33,383 nucleotides of DNA from an uncultured Clostridia bacterium (GTDB lineage Bacteria; Bacillota; Clostridia; TANB77; CAG-508), in assembly GCA_947630445.1 (NCBI GenBank), contig CANRHQ010000014.1, positions 1 through 33,383 on the forward strand, in the 5' to 3' direction. A program made the position numbers and the translations under genes. The notes below the pieces were generated by a model. That model was not told where the DNA came from and did no database searches. It saw nothing but the letters and a program-made list of their open reading frames with translations. Shown here piece after piece: positions 1 through 9,604 of the stretch. The first letter of the stretch is position 1. Every line of letters starts with the position of its first letter.

Positions 1-2348
1 ACTTTAGATTTAACAGAAGTCTCATCTTCGTCTAAAACAATATTAATAGTAGCCTTTAATTTACCATTAACTTGAATAGGTATTTCAATTTCATCATCTA
101 TAGTTTTAGACTCATCATATTCAGGCCAAGAATATGTAGAAACATCAGCATCAAATCCTAGAATTTTATTTAGTTCTTCAGTAATATGAGGAGCAAAAGG
201 ATTTAATAAAGTAATAAAAGTTTTAAATTCGGCTTTATTAATACGTTTTAATCTTATGAATTCATTAACCATAGTCATAAAAGTAGAAACTGATGTATTA
301 AACTTCATTTCCTCAATATCTTGAGAAACCTTCTTAATAGCTTTATGTATCATCTTTTCAGCCTCTTTTGAATAAGTATCACCATCAACTAAAATATCTT
401 GTAAATGCCATACTCTATCTAAAAATTTAGCACAACCACGGATACTATCCATAGACCAATTTGCTGTTTGATCAAAAGGTCCCATAAACATTTCATAAAC
501 CCTAAAAGCATCTGCACCAAATTCATTAACAATATCATCAGGATTTATAACATTACCTTTTGATTTAGACATTTTTTCACCATTTGAACCTAAAATCATA
601 CCATGAGAAGTTCTTTTTGCATAAGGTTCTTTAGTAGGAACGACACCAATATCATATAAAAACTTATGCCAAAATCTTGAATATAGTAAATGAAGTGTAG
701 TATGTTCCATACCACCATTATACCAATCAATAGGAGACCAATATTCAAGAGCTTCTTTAGAAGCTAGTTCATTATTATTATGTGGGTCCATGTATCTTAA
801 GAAATACCAAGAAGAACCAGCCCATTGAGGCATAGTATCAGTCTCTCTTTTTGCAGGTTTACCACAATGTGGACAAGTAGTATTAATCCAATCAGTTTGT
901 TTAGCAAGAGGTGATTCACCATTTTCTCCAGGTAAGAAATCCTCAACTTCTGGAAGAGTTAAAGGTAAATCTTTTTCATCAATAGGAACCCAACCACAAG
1001 ATTCACAATAAACCATTGGAATAGGTTCACCCCAATATCTTTGACGAGAAAATACCCAATCACGAAGTTTATAATTTATTTGTCTTTTTCCTAGATTATT
1101 TTTTTCTATATATTCAATAGCTTTTTCAATAGCTTCTTTTGAAGGTAGTCCATTTAAAAATCCTGAATTTATAGCAATGCCATTTTCTACATCTGTAAAA
1201 GCCTCTTTTATGTTTTCACCATTATCTGTATAATTTGCATTATCAGTATTGCTAGGCATAATTACTGGTCTAATAGGTAAATTAAATTTTTTAGCAAACT
1301 CAAAATCTCTTGTATCATGAGCTGGAACTGCCATAATAGCACCAGTACCATAAGAAGACAATACATAATCAGAAATCCAAATAGGAATTTCTTCATTTGT
1401 CAATGGATTTATTGCCATAATACCTTTTACTTGAACACCAGTTTTTTCTTTATTAATTTCAGAACGCTCAAAATCAGATTTAAGAGCGGCTTTATTTTTA
1501 TAATCTTGAACTTCATTCATATTAGTAATTTTATTAGCTAAAGTATTAATTATTGAATGTTCTGGTGCAACAACCATGTATGTAGCACCAAATAGAGTGT
1601 CTGGTCTTGTAGTGTAAACAAGTAATTCTATATCAGTTCCAGAAATCTTAAATTTTACCTCTGCACCTTCACTACGACCAATCCAATTGCGTTGTTGAAC
1701 TTTAATTTTTTCTAAATAATCTACATCATCTAAATCATCAATTAATCTTTGAGCATAATCAGTTATTTTTAACATCCACTGTGATTTTTCTTTTTGAATA
1801 ACAGGACTACCACATCTCTCACAAACACCATTAACAACTTCTTCATTTGCTAAACCAACTTTACAGCCTGTGCAAAAGTTAATTGGCATTGTAGCCTTAT
1901 ATGCTAATCCGTGTTTATATAATTGTATAAAAATCCATTGAGTCCACTTATAATAATTTGGATCTGTTGTATCAATAACTCTAGACCAATCAAAAGATAG
2001 TCCTAAAGATTTTAATTGTTCAGTAAAATGAGCTATATTTTTCGCTGTAGTTATTTTTGGATGTACATTAGTTTTTATTGCATAATTTTCAGCTGGTAAC
2101 CCAAAAGCATCAAAACCAATAGGATAAAGTACATTATATCCTTGTAATCTTCTTTTTCTAGCGATTATATCAAGAGCTGTAAAACTACGAGGATGTCCTA
2201 CATGTAATCCTTGTCCAGAAGGATAAGGAAACTCTATTAATCCATACCATTTTTTCTTATTTGAGAAGTCATTTTTTGCATTAAAAGTACCTTCTGTTTG
2301 CCATTTATCTTGCCATTTTTTTTCAATTTCTTTAAAATTATAAGCCAT
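1..2348 (-). CDS. leuS: Leucyl-tRNA synthetase, 3' end cut by window edge
   Basis: Charges tRNA-Leu with leucine in the cytoplasm; class I aminoacyl-tRNA synthetase. Read on the minus strand from ATG at 2348-2346, it stays open to base 1, giving 782 codons. The family is usually about 800-830 residues, so only the extreme C-terminus is missing. The HIGH-type signature appears as HVGH at residues 49-52, following [14 protein letters not shown] lies near residue 592 within [11 protein letters not shown]. Between them are the CP1 editing domain ([38 protein letters not shown]), a CxxC pair (CTGCKVG, CERCGS) and the catalytic [14 protein letters not shown] block. The tRNA-binding anticodon domain follows. 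The start has an AGGAGAG ribosome site about 6 bases upstream. No T-box leader fits in the short divergent gap to the HD gene. Identification is very secure. Confidence 0.98.
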   Translation of the reverse strand, partial: MAYNFKEIEKKWQDKWQTEGTFNAKNDFSNKKKWYGLIEFPYPSGQGLHVGHPRSFTALDIIARKRRLQGYNVLYPIGFDAFGLPAENYAIKTNVHPKITTAKNIAHFTEQLKSLGLSFDWSRVIDTTDPNYYKWTQWIFIQLYKHGLAYKATMPINFCTGCKVGLANEEVVNGVCERCGSPVIQKEKSQWMLKITDYAQRLIDDLDDVDYLEKIKVQQRNWIGRSEGAEVKFKISGTDIELLVYTTRPDTLFGATYMVVAPEHSIINTLANKITNMNEVQDYKNKAALKSDFERSEINKEKTGVQVKGIMAINPLTNEEIPIWISDYVLSSYGTGAIMAVPAHDTRDFEFAKKFNLPIRPVIMPSNTDNANYTDNGENIKEAFTDVENGIAINSGFLNGLPSKEAIEKAIEYIEKNNLGKRQINYKLRDWVFSRQRYWGEPIPMVYCESCGWVPIDEKDLPLTLPEVEDFLPGENGESPLAKQTDWINTTCPHCGKPAKRETDTMPQWAGSSWYFLRYMDPHNNNELASKEALEYWSPIDWYNGGMEHTTLHLLYSRFWHKFLYDIGVVPTKEPYAKRTSHGMILGSNGEKMSKSKGNVINPDDIVNEFGADAFRVYEMFMGPFDQTANWSMDSIRGCAKFLDRVWHLQDILVDGDTYSKEAEKMIHKAIKKVSQDIEEMKFNTSVSTFMTMVNEFIRLKRINKAEFKTFITLLNPFAPHITEELNKILGFDADVSTYSWPEYDESKTIDDEIEIPIQVNGKLKATINIVLDEDETSVKSK

Positions 2349-2384
2349 ATTATCTCTCCTCTTAAAATAAATATTAATAGATTG

Positions 2385-2413
2385 ATTATACTAGGAAAAT
2401 AGCTAAAAGTCAA
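2385..2413 (-). promoter_or_regulatory. Sigma-A promoter for leuS
   Basis: On the minus strand, -35 TTGACT (2408-2413) and -10 TATAAT (2385-2390) are 17 bases apart. They lie about 37 bases upstream of the leuS start codon. The mRNA leader is therefore too short for a T-box. Confidence 0.75.
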
Positions 2414-2431
2414 CCAAAATACAAATATTTA

Positions 2432-2460
2432 TTGACAAATAAATACCAAAACTATAAAAT
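2432..2460 (+). promoter_or_regulatory. Sigma-A promoter for the HD hydrolase/topB pair
   Basis: -35 TTGACA (2432-2437) and -10 TAAAAT (2455-2460) have 17-base spacing. The promoter diverges from the leuS promoter, with the two -35 boxes about 18 bases apart. Confidence 0.65.
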
Positions 2461-2480
2461 ATATTTCGTGAGGTGAGAAC

Positions 2481-3236
2481 ATGAAAAATGCAGTAGAAGA
2501 ATTTATAAAATACACAGAAAAATATGACCTAGAAAACGAAAGACTAAAAATGAAGCAAGAACATTCTTTAAGAGTAATGCAAGTTGCAAAGCAAATAGCA
2601 GAAAGATTAAATTTAGAAAAAGAACAAATTGAAATTGCAACATTGATAGGCTTATTACATGATATAGCCAGATTTGAACAATATACTAAATATAAAACAT
2701 TTCATGATTTAGATAGTTTTGATCATGGAGATTATGCAGTAGAAATATTAAACAAAGATTTAAGAAAATATATAGAAACAGAAAAATATGATGAAATAAT
2801 AAAAAAAGCAATTAAAAATCATAATAAATTCCAGATAGAAAAAGGATTAACAGAAGAAGAATCATTGTATGCCAAAATTATAAGAGATGCAGATAAAATT
2901 GATATATTATATGAATCAGTGGAAATATTTTGGAAAGGAAGAGAAAATGAAATAGAAGACACAGTTATATCAGAAAAAGTGTTAGAACAAATTGCAAATA
3001 ATTCTCAAATAAAAAGAGAAAAGGGAGTACATTTAAAAGGTATAGATGAAATTATTTCAGTTATATCACTAATATATGATATAAATTTCAAACAAAGTCT
3101 TGAAATAATAAAAGAAAATGACTATATAAATAAAATATTAAACAGATATAAAGTTAAAGATGAATATACCAAAAATGCGATTGAAAAAATTCAAAAAAAT
3201 ATTAATAAATATATAGAACAAAAGTTACAAATATAA
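2481..3236 (+). CDS. HD-domain metal-dependent phosphohydrolase
   Basis: The 251-residue protein carries the HD-superfamily metal site: H28 in EHSLRV, the H60-D61 pair in GLLHDIARFEQY, further histidines in FDHGDYAVE and NHNKF, and an aspartate in RDADKIDILYE (about residue 138). HD proteins of this layout hydrolyse phosphate esters, often nucleotides, using bound divalent metals. The substrate cannot be told from the sequence. No signal peptide or membrane segment is visible, so it should be cytoplasmic. Start: ATG after GAGGTGAGAAC. The stop codon overlaps the ribosome site of topB, so the two genes form one transcription unit. The C-terminal half is very rich in Lys, Ile and Asn, as expected from the base composition. 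Confidence 0.85.
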   Translation: MKNAVEEFIKYTEKYDLENERLKMKQEHSLRVMQVAKQIAERLNLEKEQIEIATLIGLLHDIARFEQYTKYKTFHDLDSFDHGDYAVEILNKDLRKYIETEKYDEIIKKAIKNHNKFQIEKGLTEEESLYAKIIRDADKIDILYESVEIFWKGRENEIEDTVISEKVLEQIANNSQIKREKGVHLKGIDEIISVISLIYDINFKQSLEIIKENDYINKILNRYKVKDEYTKNAIEKIQKNINKYIEQKLQI

Positions 3237-3252
3237 GGAGATGAAAAACTAA

Positions 3253-5160
3253 ATGCCCAAAAAGCTGATAATAACAGAAAAACCATCAGTAGCAATGGAA
3301 TTTGCAAAAGTATTAAAAATTAGTACAAATAGAAAAAATGGATATATTGAATCAGATGAATGGATAATAACATGGTGTGTAGGGCATTTAGTAACAATGA
3401 GTTATCCAGAGGTATATGATGAAAAACTAAAATATTGGAGGTTAGATACTTTACCATTTATACCTCAGGAATGGAAATATGAAATAATTCCAGCAGTTCA
3501 AAAACAATTTGAAATAGTAAAAAGTTTGCTTCAAAGAGAAGACATCGAAGAAATATATAATGCAGGAGACTCTGGAAGAGAAGGAGAATACATACAAAGG
3601 CTTGTATTTATGATGGCAAAACCAAATCCAAAGGCGAAAATGAAAAGAGTATGGATAGATTCTCAAACAGAAGAGGAAATAAGAAGAGGAATAAACGAAG
3701 CCAAAGATTTAAGTGAATATGATAGTTTATCAGATTCAGCATATTTAAGAGCAAAAGAAGATTACTTAATAGGAATAAATTTTTCGCGTTTATTATCAAT
3801 AATATATGGAAGAAAAGTTGCAAATGAAATAAAAGAAGAGAAGGCATCTATTTCAGTAGGAAGAGTTATGACCTGTGTCCTTGGAATGGTAGTTTCTCGA
3901 GAAAGAGAAATACGTAACTTTGTAAAAACAAAGTATTATAAAATAATTGGTGAATTTAGTAGCAGTAATGGCTCATTTAAAGCAGAATGGAAAGTAAATG
4001 AAAAGTCAAAAGTATATGAATCACCAAAATTATACAATGAAACAGGATTTAAAAAAGAAGAAGATGCAAAACAACTAATAAATAGTTTAGCTGGAAAAAA
4101 TGGAACAATTACAGAATATAAAAAATCAAAACAAAAAGAAAATGCTCCATTATTATTTAATTTAGCAGAAGCTCAAAATGAATGTACAAAAAGATTTAAA
4201 ATAAAACCAGATAAAACACTGGAAATAATACAAGAACTATATGAGAAAAAGTTAGTTACATATCCAAGAACTGATGCAAGAGTACTTTCAAGTGCAGTAG
4301 CAAAAGAAATATCCAAAAATTTAAATGGACTTGTAAAAAATTATCAAGATAAAGAAACACAAAATCTTTTGAAAAAAATGGTTGATGAAAAATATTCAAC
4401 TAATCTATTAAAAACCAAATATGTAAATGATAGTAAAATCACTGACCATTATGCAATTATACCTACAGGACAGGGATTTGAAAATTATGAACAATTATCA
4501 GAACTTCATAAAAAAATTTATAATGTAATAGTAAAAAGATTTATAGCAATATTTTATCCACCTGCAGAATACAGTAAAATTAATTTGACAGTGAATGTAG
4601 AAAATGAAACATTTTATGCAAATGGAAAAATATGCACAAAAAAGGGATATTTAGAAGTATTAAAACCAAAAAACTCAGATGAAGTAGAAAATAATTTAGA
4701 AGTATTGGAAAACTTAAAAAAAGGTCAAATAGTAGAAACTCAAAATTATGAAATAAAAGATGCAGAAACATCTCCACCAAGTAGATATAATTCAGGTTCG
4801 ATGATATTAGCAATGGAAAATGCGGGTAAACTAATAGAAGAGGAAGAACTCAGAGAACAGATAAAAGGTGCAGGAATAGGTACATCTGCAACTCGTGCAG
4901 AAATAATAAAAAAACTTGAAAAAATAAAATATATAGAAATAAATTCTAAAACACAAATAATTACACCTACTAAAAAAGGAGAAGTAATATATGATGTTAT
5001 AAATTATTCTATGCCTGATATGCTTAATCCTAAACTTACAGCAAGTTGGGAAAAAGGGCTAGATATGGTGGCAAAAAAAGAAATAAAATCAAATGAATTT
5101 ATGGAAAAACTAGAAAAATATATTAATTCAAAATTTAATAAATTAGTTGTAAAAATGTAA
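3253..5160 (+). CDS. topB: DNA topoisomerase III (type IA)
   Basis: Type IA topoisomerase that cuts and passes single strands; topoisomerase III acts mainly in decatenation and recombination intermediates. The 635-residue protein opens with the Toprim segment LIITEKPSVA (E9) and continues to the second Toprim motif NAGDSGREGEYIQRL. The third position of DxDxE is Gly rather than Asp; from memory this is a common variant of Firmicute TopB, so I do not read it as inactivation. The nucleophile is Tyr337 in KLVTYPRTDAR. SPPSRYNSGSMILAMENAGK and GIGTSATRAEIIKKLE are further family blocks. There is no C-terminal cysteine zinc domain, unlike TopA in this window. Ribosome site AAGGAG at 3236-3241 overlaps the upstream stop region, giving tight coupling to the HD hydrolase. 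Confidence 0.95.
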   Translation: MPKKLIITEKPSVAMEFAKVLKISTNRKNGYIESDEWIITWCVGHLVTMSYPEVYDEKLKYWRLDTLPFIPQEWKYEIIPAVQKQFEIVKSLLQREDIEEIYNAGDSGREGEYIQRLVFMMAKPNPKAKMKRVWIDSQTEEEIRRGINEAKDLSEYDSLSDSAYLRAKEDYLIGINFSRLLSIIYGRKVANEIKEEKASISVGRVMTCVLGMVVSREREIRNFVKTKYYKIIGEFSSSNGSFKAEWKVNEKSKVYESPKLYNETGFKKEEDAKQLINSLAGKNGTITEYKKSKQKENAPLLFNLAEAQNECTKRFKIKPDKTLEIIQELYEKKLVTYPRTDARVLSSAVAKEISKNLNGLVKNYQDKETQNLLKKMVDEKYSTNLLKTKYVNDSKITDHYAIIPTGQGFENYEQLSELHKKIYNVIVKRFIAIFYPPAEYSKINLTVNVENETFYANGKICTKKGYLEVLKPKNSDEVENNLEVLENLKKGQIVETQNYEIKDAETSPPSRYNSGSMILAMENAGKLIEEEELREQIKGAGIGTSATRAEIIKKLEKIKYIEINSKTQIITPTKKGEVIYDVINYSMPDMLNPKLTASWEKGLDMVAKKEIKSNEFMEKLEKYINSKFNKLVVKM

Positions 5161-5190
5161 CCAGCCCAACTCAATAAGAGTTAGGCTGGT
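5160..5190 (-). terminator. Intrinsic terminator between topB and the 259-aa gene
   Basis: A 13-bp stem (ACCAGCC.AACTC pairing with GAGTT.GGCTGGT, one C/A mismatch) has a 5-base loop. The T-run (catttttac on the minus strand) lies on the side that terminates the minus-strand gene. Plus-strand transcripts from topB form the hairpin but have no clear U-tract. Confidence 0.75.
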
Positions 5191-5198
5191 GATTCTTA

Positions 5199-5978
5199 TT
5201 ATCTTTTAGGGTTATGTAAAAATTCTTCGACAGATTTAGAAATGGTCATCTGGTACAAACAAAGTGTCCTATGTGATTTCTTTTCAGTATAAGAGTACTT
5301 TGTAACTATGCCATTTGATAGATCTATTTCTGACAAAAGTTGATCTTTACTTGCCTGAGAATAACAAGATGTAATCAATATGTTATGGCATGACTGTAAA
5401 AATTGCAACAAGAAATTGAAACTAGGGAAAAGATCATAGAAAAACTTTTCAGATTGTTCTACATTCCAAAGATATTCCAGCACTTTATTATCTAATTCAC
5501 TTTCCTGATGAGGGTAAATAACACTCAAAGAATAATCAAAAAGATTTAAAGTTGCTGTAGTACTTTCGGTATCATACTGGAATTTTACTTCTCTTTGAGA
5601 AATTTTGCTGGGCGAATAAGATAAGCCGACCAATTTCATTTTGTTTGGTGATAACGAAAATGTTTGAGCAAATAGTATATCCTCAGATATTTGAGAGATA
5701 GTAAAATTTCGCATTGACTTGTCATCATAATAAATGAAATTCAACTTAAATTTTCGACCATCATTATCAGTGACACTTAATAAATCGGAATACATTTTTA
5801 CCTTTACTGGAAATGATATATTGTCTATTTGGCTAAAAAGATACTCAAAGTTTCTTATATAAATATCATGAAACTTTCTTAGCGAGACAAGCCACTTCCA
5901 AAAACCATCACCAATTGATTTCTCGATGACATTTCTTCCCATAAACCTTTTTTTGTTTACATAGTACCGCCACATCAT
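5199..5978 (-). CDS. Unrecognised 259-residue protein, compositionally foreign
   Basis: I do not recognise this family. The protein is soluble-looking, without a signal peptide or convincing membrane helix. It is rich in aromatic residues (Phe, Tyr) and Ser, with many beta-like segments (for example KVKMYSDLLSVTDNDGRKFKLNFIYYDD). It has two cysteines close together (SCHNILITSCYSQ). Start: the first ATG (5978) follows AAGGAGG by 7 bases, and a second ATG comes immediately after. G+C counted in one 60-base line (5221-5280) is about 35%, above the AT-rich neighbours. Codon use is also more balanced, with far fewer AAA/GAA/ATA runs. It has its own promoter and terminator, and sits in reverse between topB and mfd, so it looks like an acquired single-gene cassette. 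Real gene: likely. Function: unknown. Confidence 0.75.
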   Translation of the reverse strand: MMWRYYVNKKRFMGRNVIEKSIGDGFWKWLVSLRKFHDIYIRNFEYLFSQIDNISFPVKVKMYSDLLSVTDNDGRKFKLNFIYYDDKSMRNFTISQISEDILFAQTFSLSPNKMKLVGLSYSPSKISQREVKFQYDTESTTATLNLFDYSLSVIYPHQESELDNKVLEYLWNVEQSEKFFYDLFPSFNFLLQFLQSCHNILITSCYSQASKDQLLSEIDLSNGIVTKYSYTEKKSHRTLCLYQMTISKSVEEFLHNPKR

Positions 5979-6043
5979 AAATGTTCCTCCTTAAATATAA
6001 TTATATTTTGGTTATATAAATATGATTTGCGAATAGCTATATA

Positions 6044-6072
6044 ATTATAACACATTTACATAAAAATAGCAA
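6044..6072 (-). promoter_or_regulatory. Sigma-A promoter for the 259-aa gene
   Basis: Minus strand -35 TTGCTA (6067-6072), 17-base spacer, -10 TATAAT (6044-6049). Its -35 forms half of the palindrome AGCAAATTTGCT at 6068-6079. The other half supplies the mfd -35. Confidence 0.7.
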
Positions 6073-6074
6073 AT

Positions 6075-6103
6075 TTGCTTTTTTTACAAATATAATGTAT
6101 AAT
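6075..6103 (+). promoter_or_regulatory. mfd: Sigma-A promoter for mfd
   Basis: -35 TTGCTT (6075-6080), 17-base spacer, -10 TATAAT (6098-6103). It is back to back with the divergent promoter, with only two bases between the -35 hexamers. Confidence 0.7.
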
Positions 6104-6140
6104 ATAAAAGTTAATATTTACACAAGAAAGGGAAATTTAA

Positions 6141-9100
6141 ATGAACACTATAGTAGGAGAATTAGGAAAAAGCCCTAAATTTTGTGAGTACATCAAAAAT
6201 ATAGAAAATAAAATAAGTCCGATAGCTATATCGGGCTTAACTGACGTGGGAATGACACATATGCTTGCAGGAACAAAAGAATTTTCTAAAAGACCAATAT
6301 GTATAATAACCTATAATGAAATACAAGCAAGAAAAATAGTAGAAGATTTAACTTATTTTACAGATAAAGTAGTATATTTTCCAAAAAAAGAAATAGTAAC
6401 ATATGACTATATTGCTGAAAGTAAAGAATTACCATATGAGAGAATAGAAGCATTAAACAAAATAAAAGAAAATAAAAATATTATAGTAGTAACAACAATA
6501 GAAGCAGTTATGCAGAAAATAATTAGTAAAAAAGCATTATATCAAAATACTTTAAAATTCAAAGTGGGTGAAGAACATAATTTAGAAGAAATAAAACAAA
6601 AATTAATAGACTTAGGATATGTAAGATATGAATTAATAGAAGGAAGAGGACAATTTAGTGTAAGAGGTGGAATAGTAGATATATCATTAACAGAAAAAGT
6701 TGGTGTAAGATTAGAATTTTGGGGAGATGAAATTGACTCAATAAGGTATTTTAATGTAATGAGTCAAAGATCAACAGAAAATATAGAAAAAGTTACAATA
6801 TATCCATCACATGAATATATATTAGAAAATAATATAGACCAAGTTATCCAAAAAATAAGAAATACCGTATATGATGAAAAAATCCATGAACAAGTAGAGC
6901 AAGATATAGAAATAATAAAAGCTGGAAATTATGTAAGTAAAATAGATAGATATTTGAACTCATTTTATGAAAAACAAGAAACAATTTTAGATTATTTAAG
7001 TGATAATTATTTAGTAGTATTAGATGAAATAAATAAAATAAAACAAAGGTTAGAAAATGTTAATAAAGATTCGATAAATATAATTCAGTTATTAATAGAT
7101 AAAGAAAAAATAGTTCCAGAAGCATTAAAAAATTTATTAAATTATGAACAATTTGAAGAAAAATTAGAGAAAAAGCAAATAATATATATAGAAAAATTTG
7201 ATGATAATTTAAAAATACAAGCAGAAAAATATAATTGGATATATAAAGAAAAGAAATTTTATAAAAGTGAAATAGAAATATTAATTAAAGAATTAATAAA
7301 AGCACAAGAAGAAAAAAAGAAGATTTACTTATTAGCAGAAACAAAAGAAAAAGCAAAAAAAATATGTAAACTACTTGATGAACAAGGAATAATAAATAAA
7401 TATGAGGAAAAATTAAATCAAACAATAATAGTAAAAAATAATGAAAGTTTAGTTACAGTAAGTATAGGAAAACTATCATCAGGATTTGAATGTTTTGACC
7501 TAAATGAATTAGTAATTCCAACTCAAGAATTAATAGAAGGTGAAAAACGAAAGAAATATAAAAGTTCAGCATTCAAAGAAGGCGAAAAAGTAGTTTTTGC
7601 AGATTTAAAAATAGGAGATTATGTAGTTCATAAAAATTATGGTATAGGAATATTTGTCGGTGTAAATACTATTACAGCAGATGGAACTACGAAAGATTAT
7701 ATTAAAATTAAATATTATGGTGATGATATACTATATGTACCAACAAACCAATTAGATAGTATTAGAAAATATATTGGTGGGGATGAAGCAAGTTTAAAAG
7801 TAAATAAATTAGGAAATAAAGAATGGATTAATACAAAAGCTAGAGTAAAGAAAAATTTAAGAGAAGTTGCAAGAGAATTAATTGAATTATATGCCAAAAG
7901 AGAAAAAGTAAAGGGATATGCCTTTCAAGAAGACACTCCATGGCAACAACAGTTTGAAGATAGTTTTCCATATCAAGAAACAGATGATCAATTGCGTTGC
8001 ATAGAAGAAGTAAAAAAAGATATGGAATTAGATAAGCCAATGGATAGACTTTTATGTGGAGATGTAGGATATGGAAAAACAGAAGTAGCAATAAGAGCAG
8101 CATTTAAAGCAGTAATGAGTGGAAAACAAGTTGCGTATTTAGCCCCAACAACAGTTCTAGCAGAACAACAATATAAAGAATTTAGAGATAGAATGTCAGA
8201 ATATGGAGTAAAAGTAGAAGTTTTAAATAGGTTTAAAACCAAAAAACAGCAAACTGATATAATAAAAAAGTTAAAACTAGGAGAAATCGATGTTATAATA
8301 GGCACACATAGAATTTTGAGTGATGATGTAAAATTTAAAGATTTAGGATTATTAATTATAGATGAAGAACATCGTTTTGGAGTAAAAGCTAAAGAAAAAA
8401 TAAAACAATATAAAACAAATATAGATGTATTAACAATGACAGCAACACCAATTCCTAGAACATTACATATGTCTATAGTTGGAGTAAGAGATATGTCAGT
8501 AATTTATGAACCACCATATAATAGAAAACCAGTACAAACTTATGTATTAGAATATGATAAAGAAGTAGTTAGAGAAGCAATAACTAAAGAAATAGAAAGA
8601 AAAGGTCAAGTATTTTATTTGTATAATAGTGTAGAAAAAATTATGCAAAAAGCTGATGAAATTTCAAATTTAATACCAGAAGCAAGAGTAGCTTATGCAC
8701 ATGGCAAAATGAGTGGTAATGAAATTGAAGACATAATGGAAGAATTTATTAATAAAAATATAGATATACTTGTATGTACAACAATATTAGAATCAGGAAT
8801 TGATATACCAAATGCAAATACTATTATAGTCGAAAATGCAGATAAAATGGGACTAGCACAATTATATCAAATAAGAGGTAGAGTAGGAAGATCAGATAGA
8901 CAAGGATATGCTTATATAACATATAAGAGAGATAAACTATTATCAGAGGTAGCAGATAAAAGATTAAAAGCAATTAAAGAATTTACTGAATTTGGTTCAG
9001 GATTCAAAATAGCAATGAGAGATTTAGAAATTAGAGGAGCTGGAAGTTTATTAGGAGAAGTCCAACATGGACATTTAGAACAAGTCGGATATGATACATA

Positions 9101-9590
9101 TTGCAATTTATTAAATGAAGTTATAAAAGAAATTCAAGGAGAAAAAGTTGAACCAGAAATAGATGTTCAAATAGATTTAGATGTAACCAGTTATATACCA
9201 GATGATTATATTTCAGATTCAAGCCAAAAAATTGAGATGTATCAAAATATTGCATTATGTAAAAATGAAGAAGATATACAAAATGTAATAGATGAAATGA
9301 TAGATAGATTTGGAAATATGCCAAAAGAAATTGAAAATTTAATAGAAATTGCAAGAATAAAAATATTATGTAAAAAATTAAAAATAAGTAAAGTACAAAG
9401 TAAAAGAAATTTTGTATTATTTATATTTGAACCAGGAGAACTTGACATAGATGTAAATGAGTTGGTAAAAAAGTATAAAAACAAAATAAAATTTACCCAA
9501 GGAATAAAGCCACAAATAACAATAGCATTAGATAACTTATCTGAAATTAAAATGTTAAATGAGGTAAAACAATTTTTGAAAAATTGTTAA
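6141..9590 (+). CDS. mfd: Transcription-repair coupling factor Mfd
   Basis: An ATP-driven translocase that displaces RNA polymerase stalled at DNA lesions and recruits the UvrABC excision machinery. At 1149 residues it is full length for the family. Domains in order: UvrB-like N-terminal module with YEFxxGRGQFSVRGGIVDI-type homology (about residues 150-185); RNA-polymerase-interacting CarD-like domain (about 488-550, GDYVVHKNYGIGIFVG); helicase core with Walker A GDVGYGKT at 640-647 and DEEH at 741-744, then TMTATPIPRTL; second RecA lobe with LVCTTILESGIDIPNAN and QIRGRVGRSDRQGYAY; then the TRG region and C-terminal D7. Start: ATG preceded by AAAGGG. In many Firmicutes pth precedes mfd; here the 259-aa cassette and topB are upstream instead. 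Confidence 0.98.
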   Translation: MNTIVGELGKSPKFCEYIKNIENKISPIAISGLTDVGMTHMLAGTKEFSKRPICIITYNEIQARKIVEDLTYFTDKVVYFPKKEIVTYDYIAESKELPYERIEALNKIKENKNIIVVTTIEAVMQKIISKKALYQNTLKFKVGEEHNLEEIKQKLIDLGYVRYELIEGRGQFSVRGGIVDISLTEKVGVRLEFWGDEIDSIRYFNVMSQRSTENIEKVTIYPSHEYILENNIDQVIQKIRNTVYDEKIHEQVEQDIEIIKAGNYVSKIDRYLNSFYEKQETILDYLSDNYLVVLDEINKIKQRLENVNKDSINIIQLLIDKEKIVPEALKNLLNYEQFEEKLEKKQIIYIEKFDDNLKIQAEKYNWIYKEKKFYKSEIEILIKELIKAQEEKKKIYLLAETKEKAKKICKLLDEQGIINKYEEKLNQTIIVKNNESLVTVSIGKLSSGFECFDLNELVIPTQELIEGEKRKKYKSSAFKEGEKVVFADLKIGDYVVHKNYGIGIFVGVNTITADGTTKDYIKIKYYGDDILYVPTNQLDSIRKYIGGDEASLKVNKLGNKEWINTKARVKKNLREVARELIELYAKREKVKGYAFQEDTPWQQQFEDSFPYQETDDQLRCIEEVKKDMELDKPMDRLLCGDVGYGKTEVAIRAAFKAVMSGKQVAYLAPTTVLAEQQYKEFRDRMSEYGVKVEVLNRFKTKKQQTDIIKKLKLGEIDVIIGTHRILSDDVKFKDLGLLIIDEEHRFGVKAKEKIKQYKTNIDVLTMTATPIPRTLHMSIVGVRDMSVIYEPPYNRKPVQTYVLEYDKEVVREAITKEIERKGQVFYLYNSVEKIMQKADEISNLIPEARVAYAHGKMSGNEIEDIMEEFINKNIDILVCTTILESGIDIPNANTIIVENADKMGLAQLYQIRGRVGRSDRQGYAYITYKRDKLLSEVADKRLKAIKEFTEFGSGFKIAMRDLEIRGAGSLLGEVQHGHLEQVGYDTYCNLLNEVIKEIQGEKVEPEIDVQIDLDVTSYIPDDYISDSSQKIEMYQNIALCKNEEDIQNVIDEMIDRFGNMPKEIENLIEIARIKILCKKLKISKVQSKRNFVLFIFEPGELDIDVNELVKKYKNKIKFTQGIKPQITIALDNLSEIKMLNEVKQFLKNC

Positions 9591-9604
9591 AAAAGGAGAG
9601 GAAT

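Noticed and set aside
1317-1541. 74-codon plus-strand frame
   Set aside because: It lies wholly inside leuS on the opposite strand, has no ribosome site, and encodes a low-complexity Asn/Ile/Phe string.
2349-2480. T-box leader for leuS
   Set aside because: The gap is too short, the promoter is about 37 bases from the start, and no T-box sequence is seen. The same holds for hisS.
3562-3600. Inactivating change in the TopB acidic triad (Gly for the second Asp)
   Set aside because: From family knowledge this is a usual TopB variant in Firmicutes, and all other catalytic residues are intact.
6068-6079. Palindrome AGCAAATTTGCT as a terminator
   Set aside because: It has no loop bases, and it is better explained as the two facing -35 elements.
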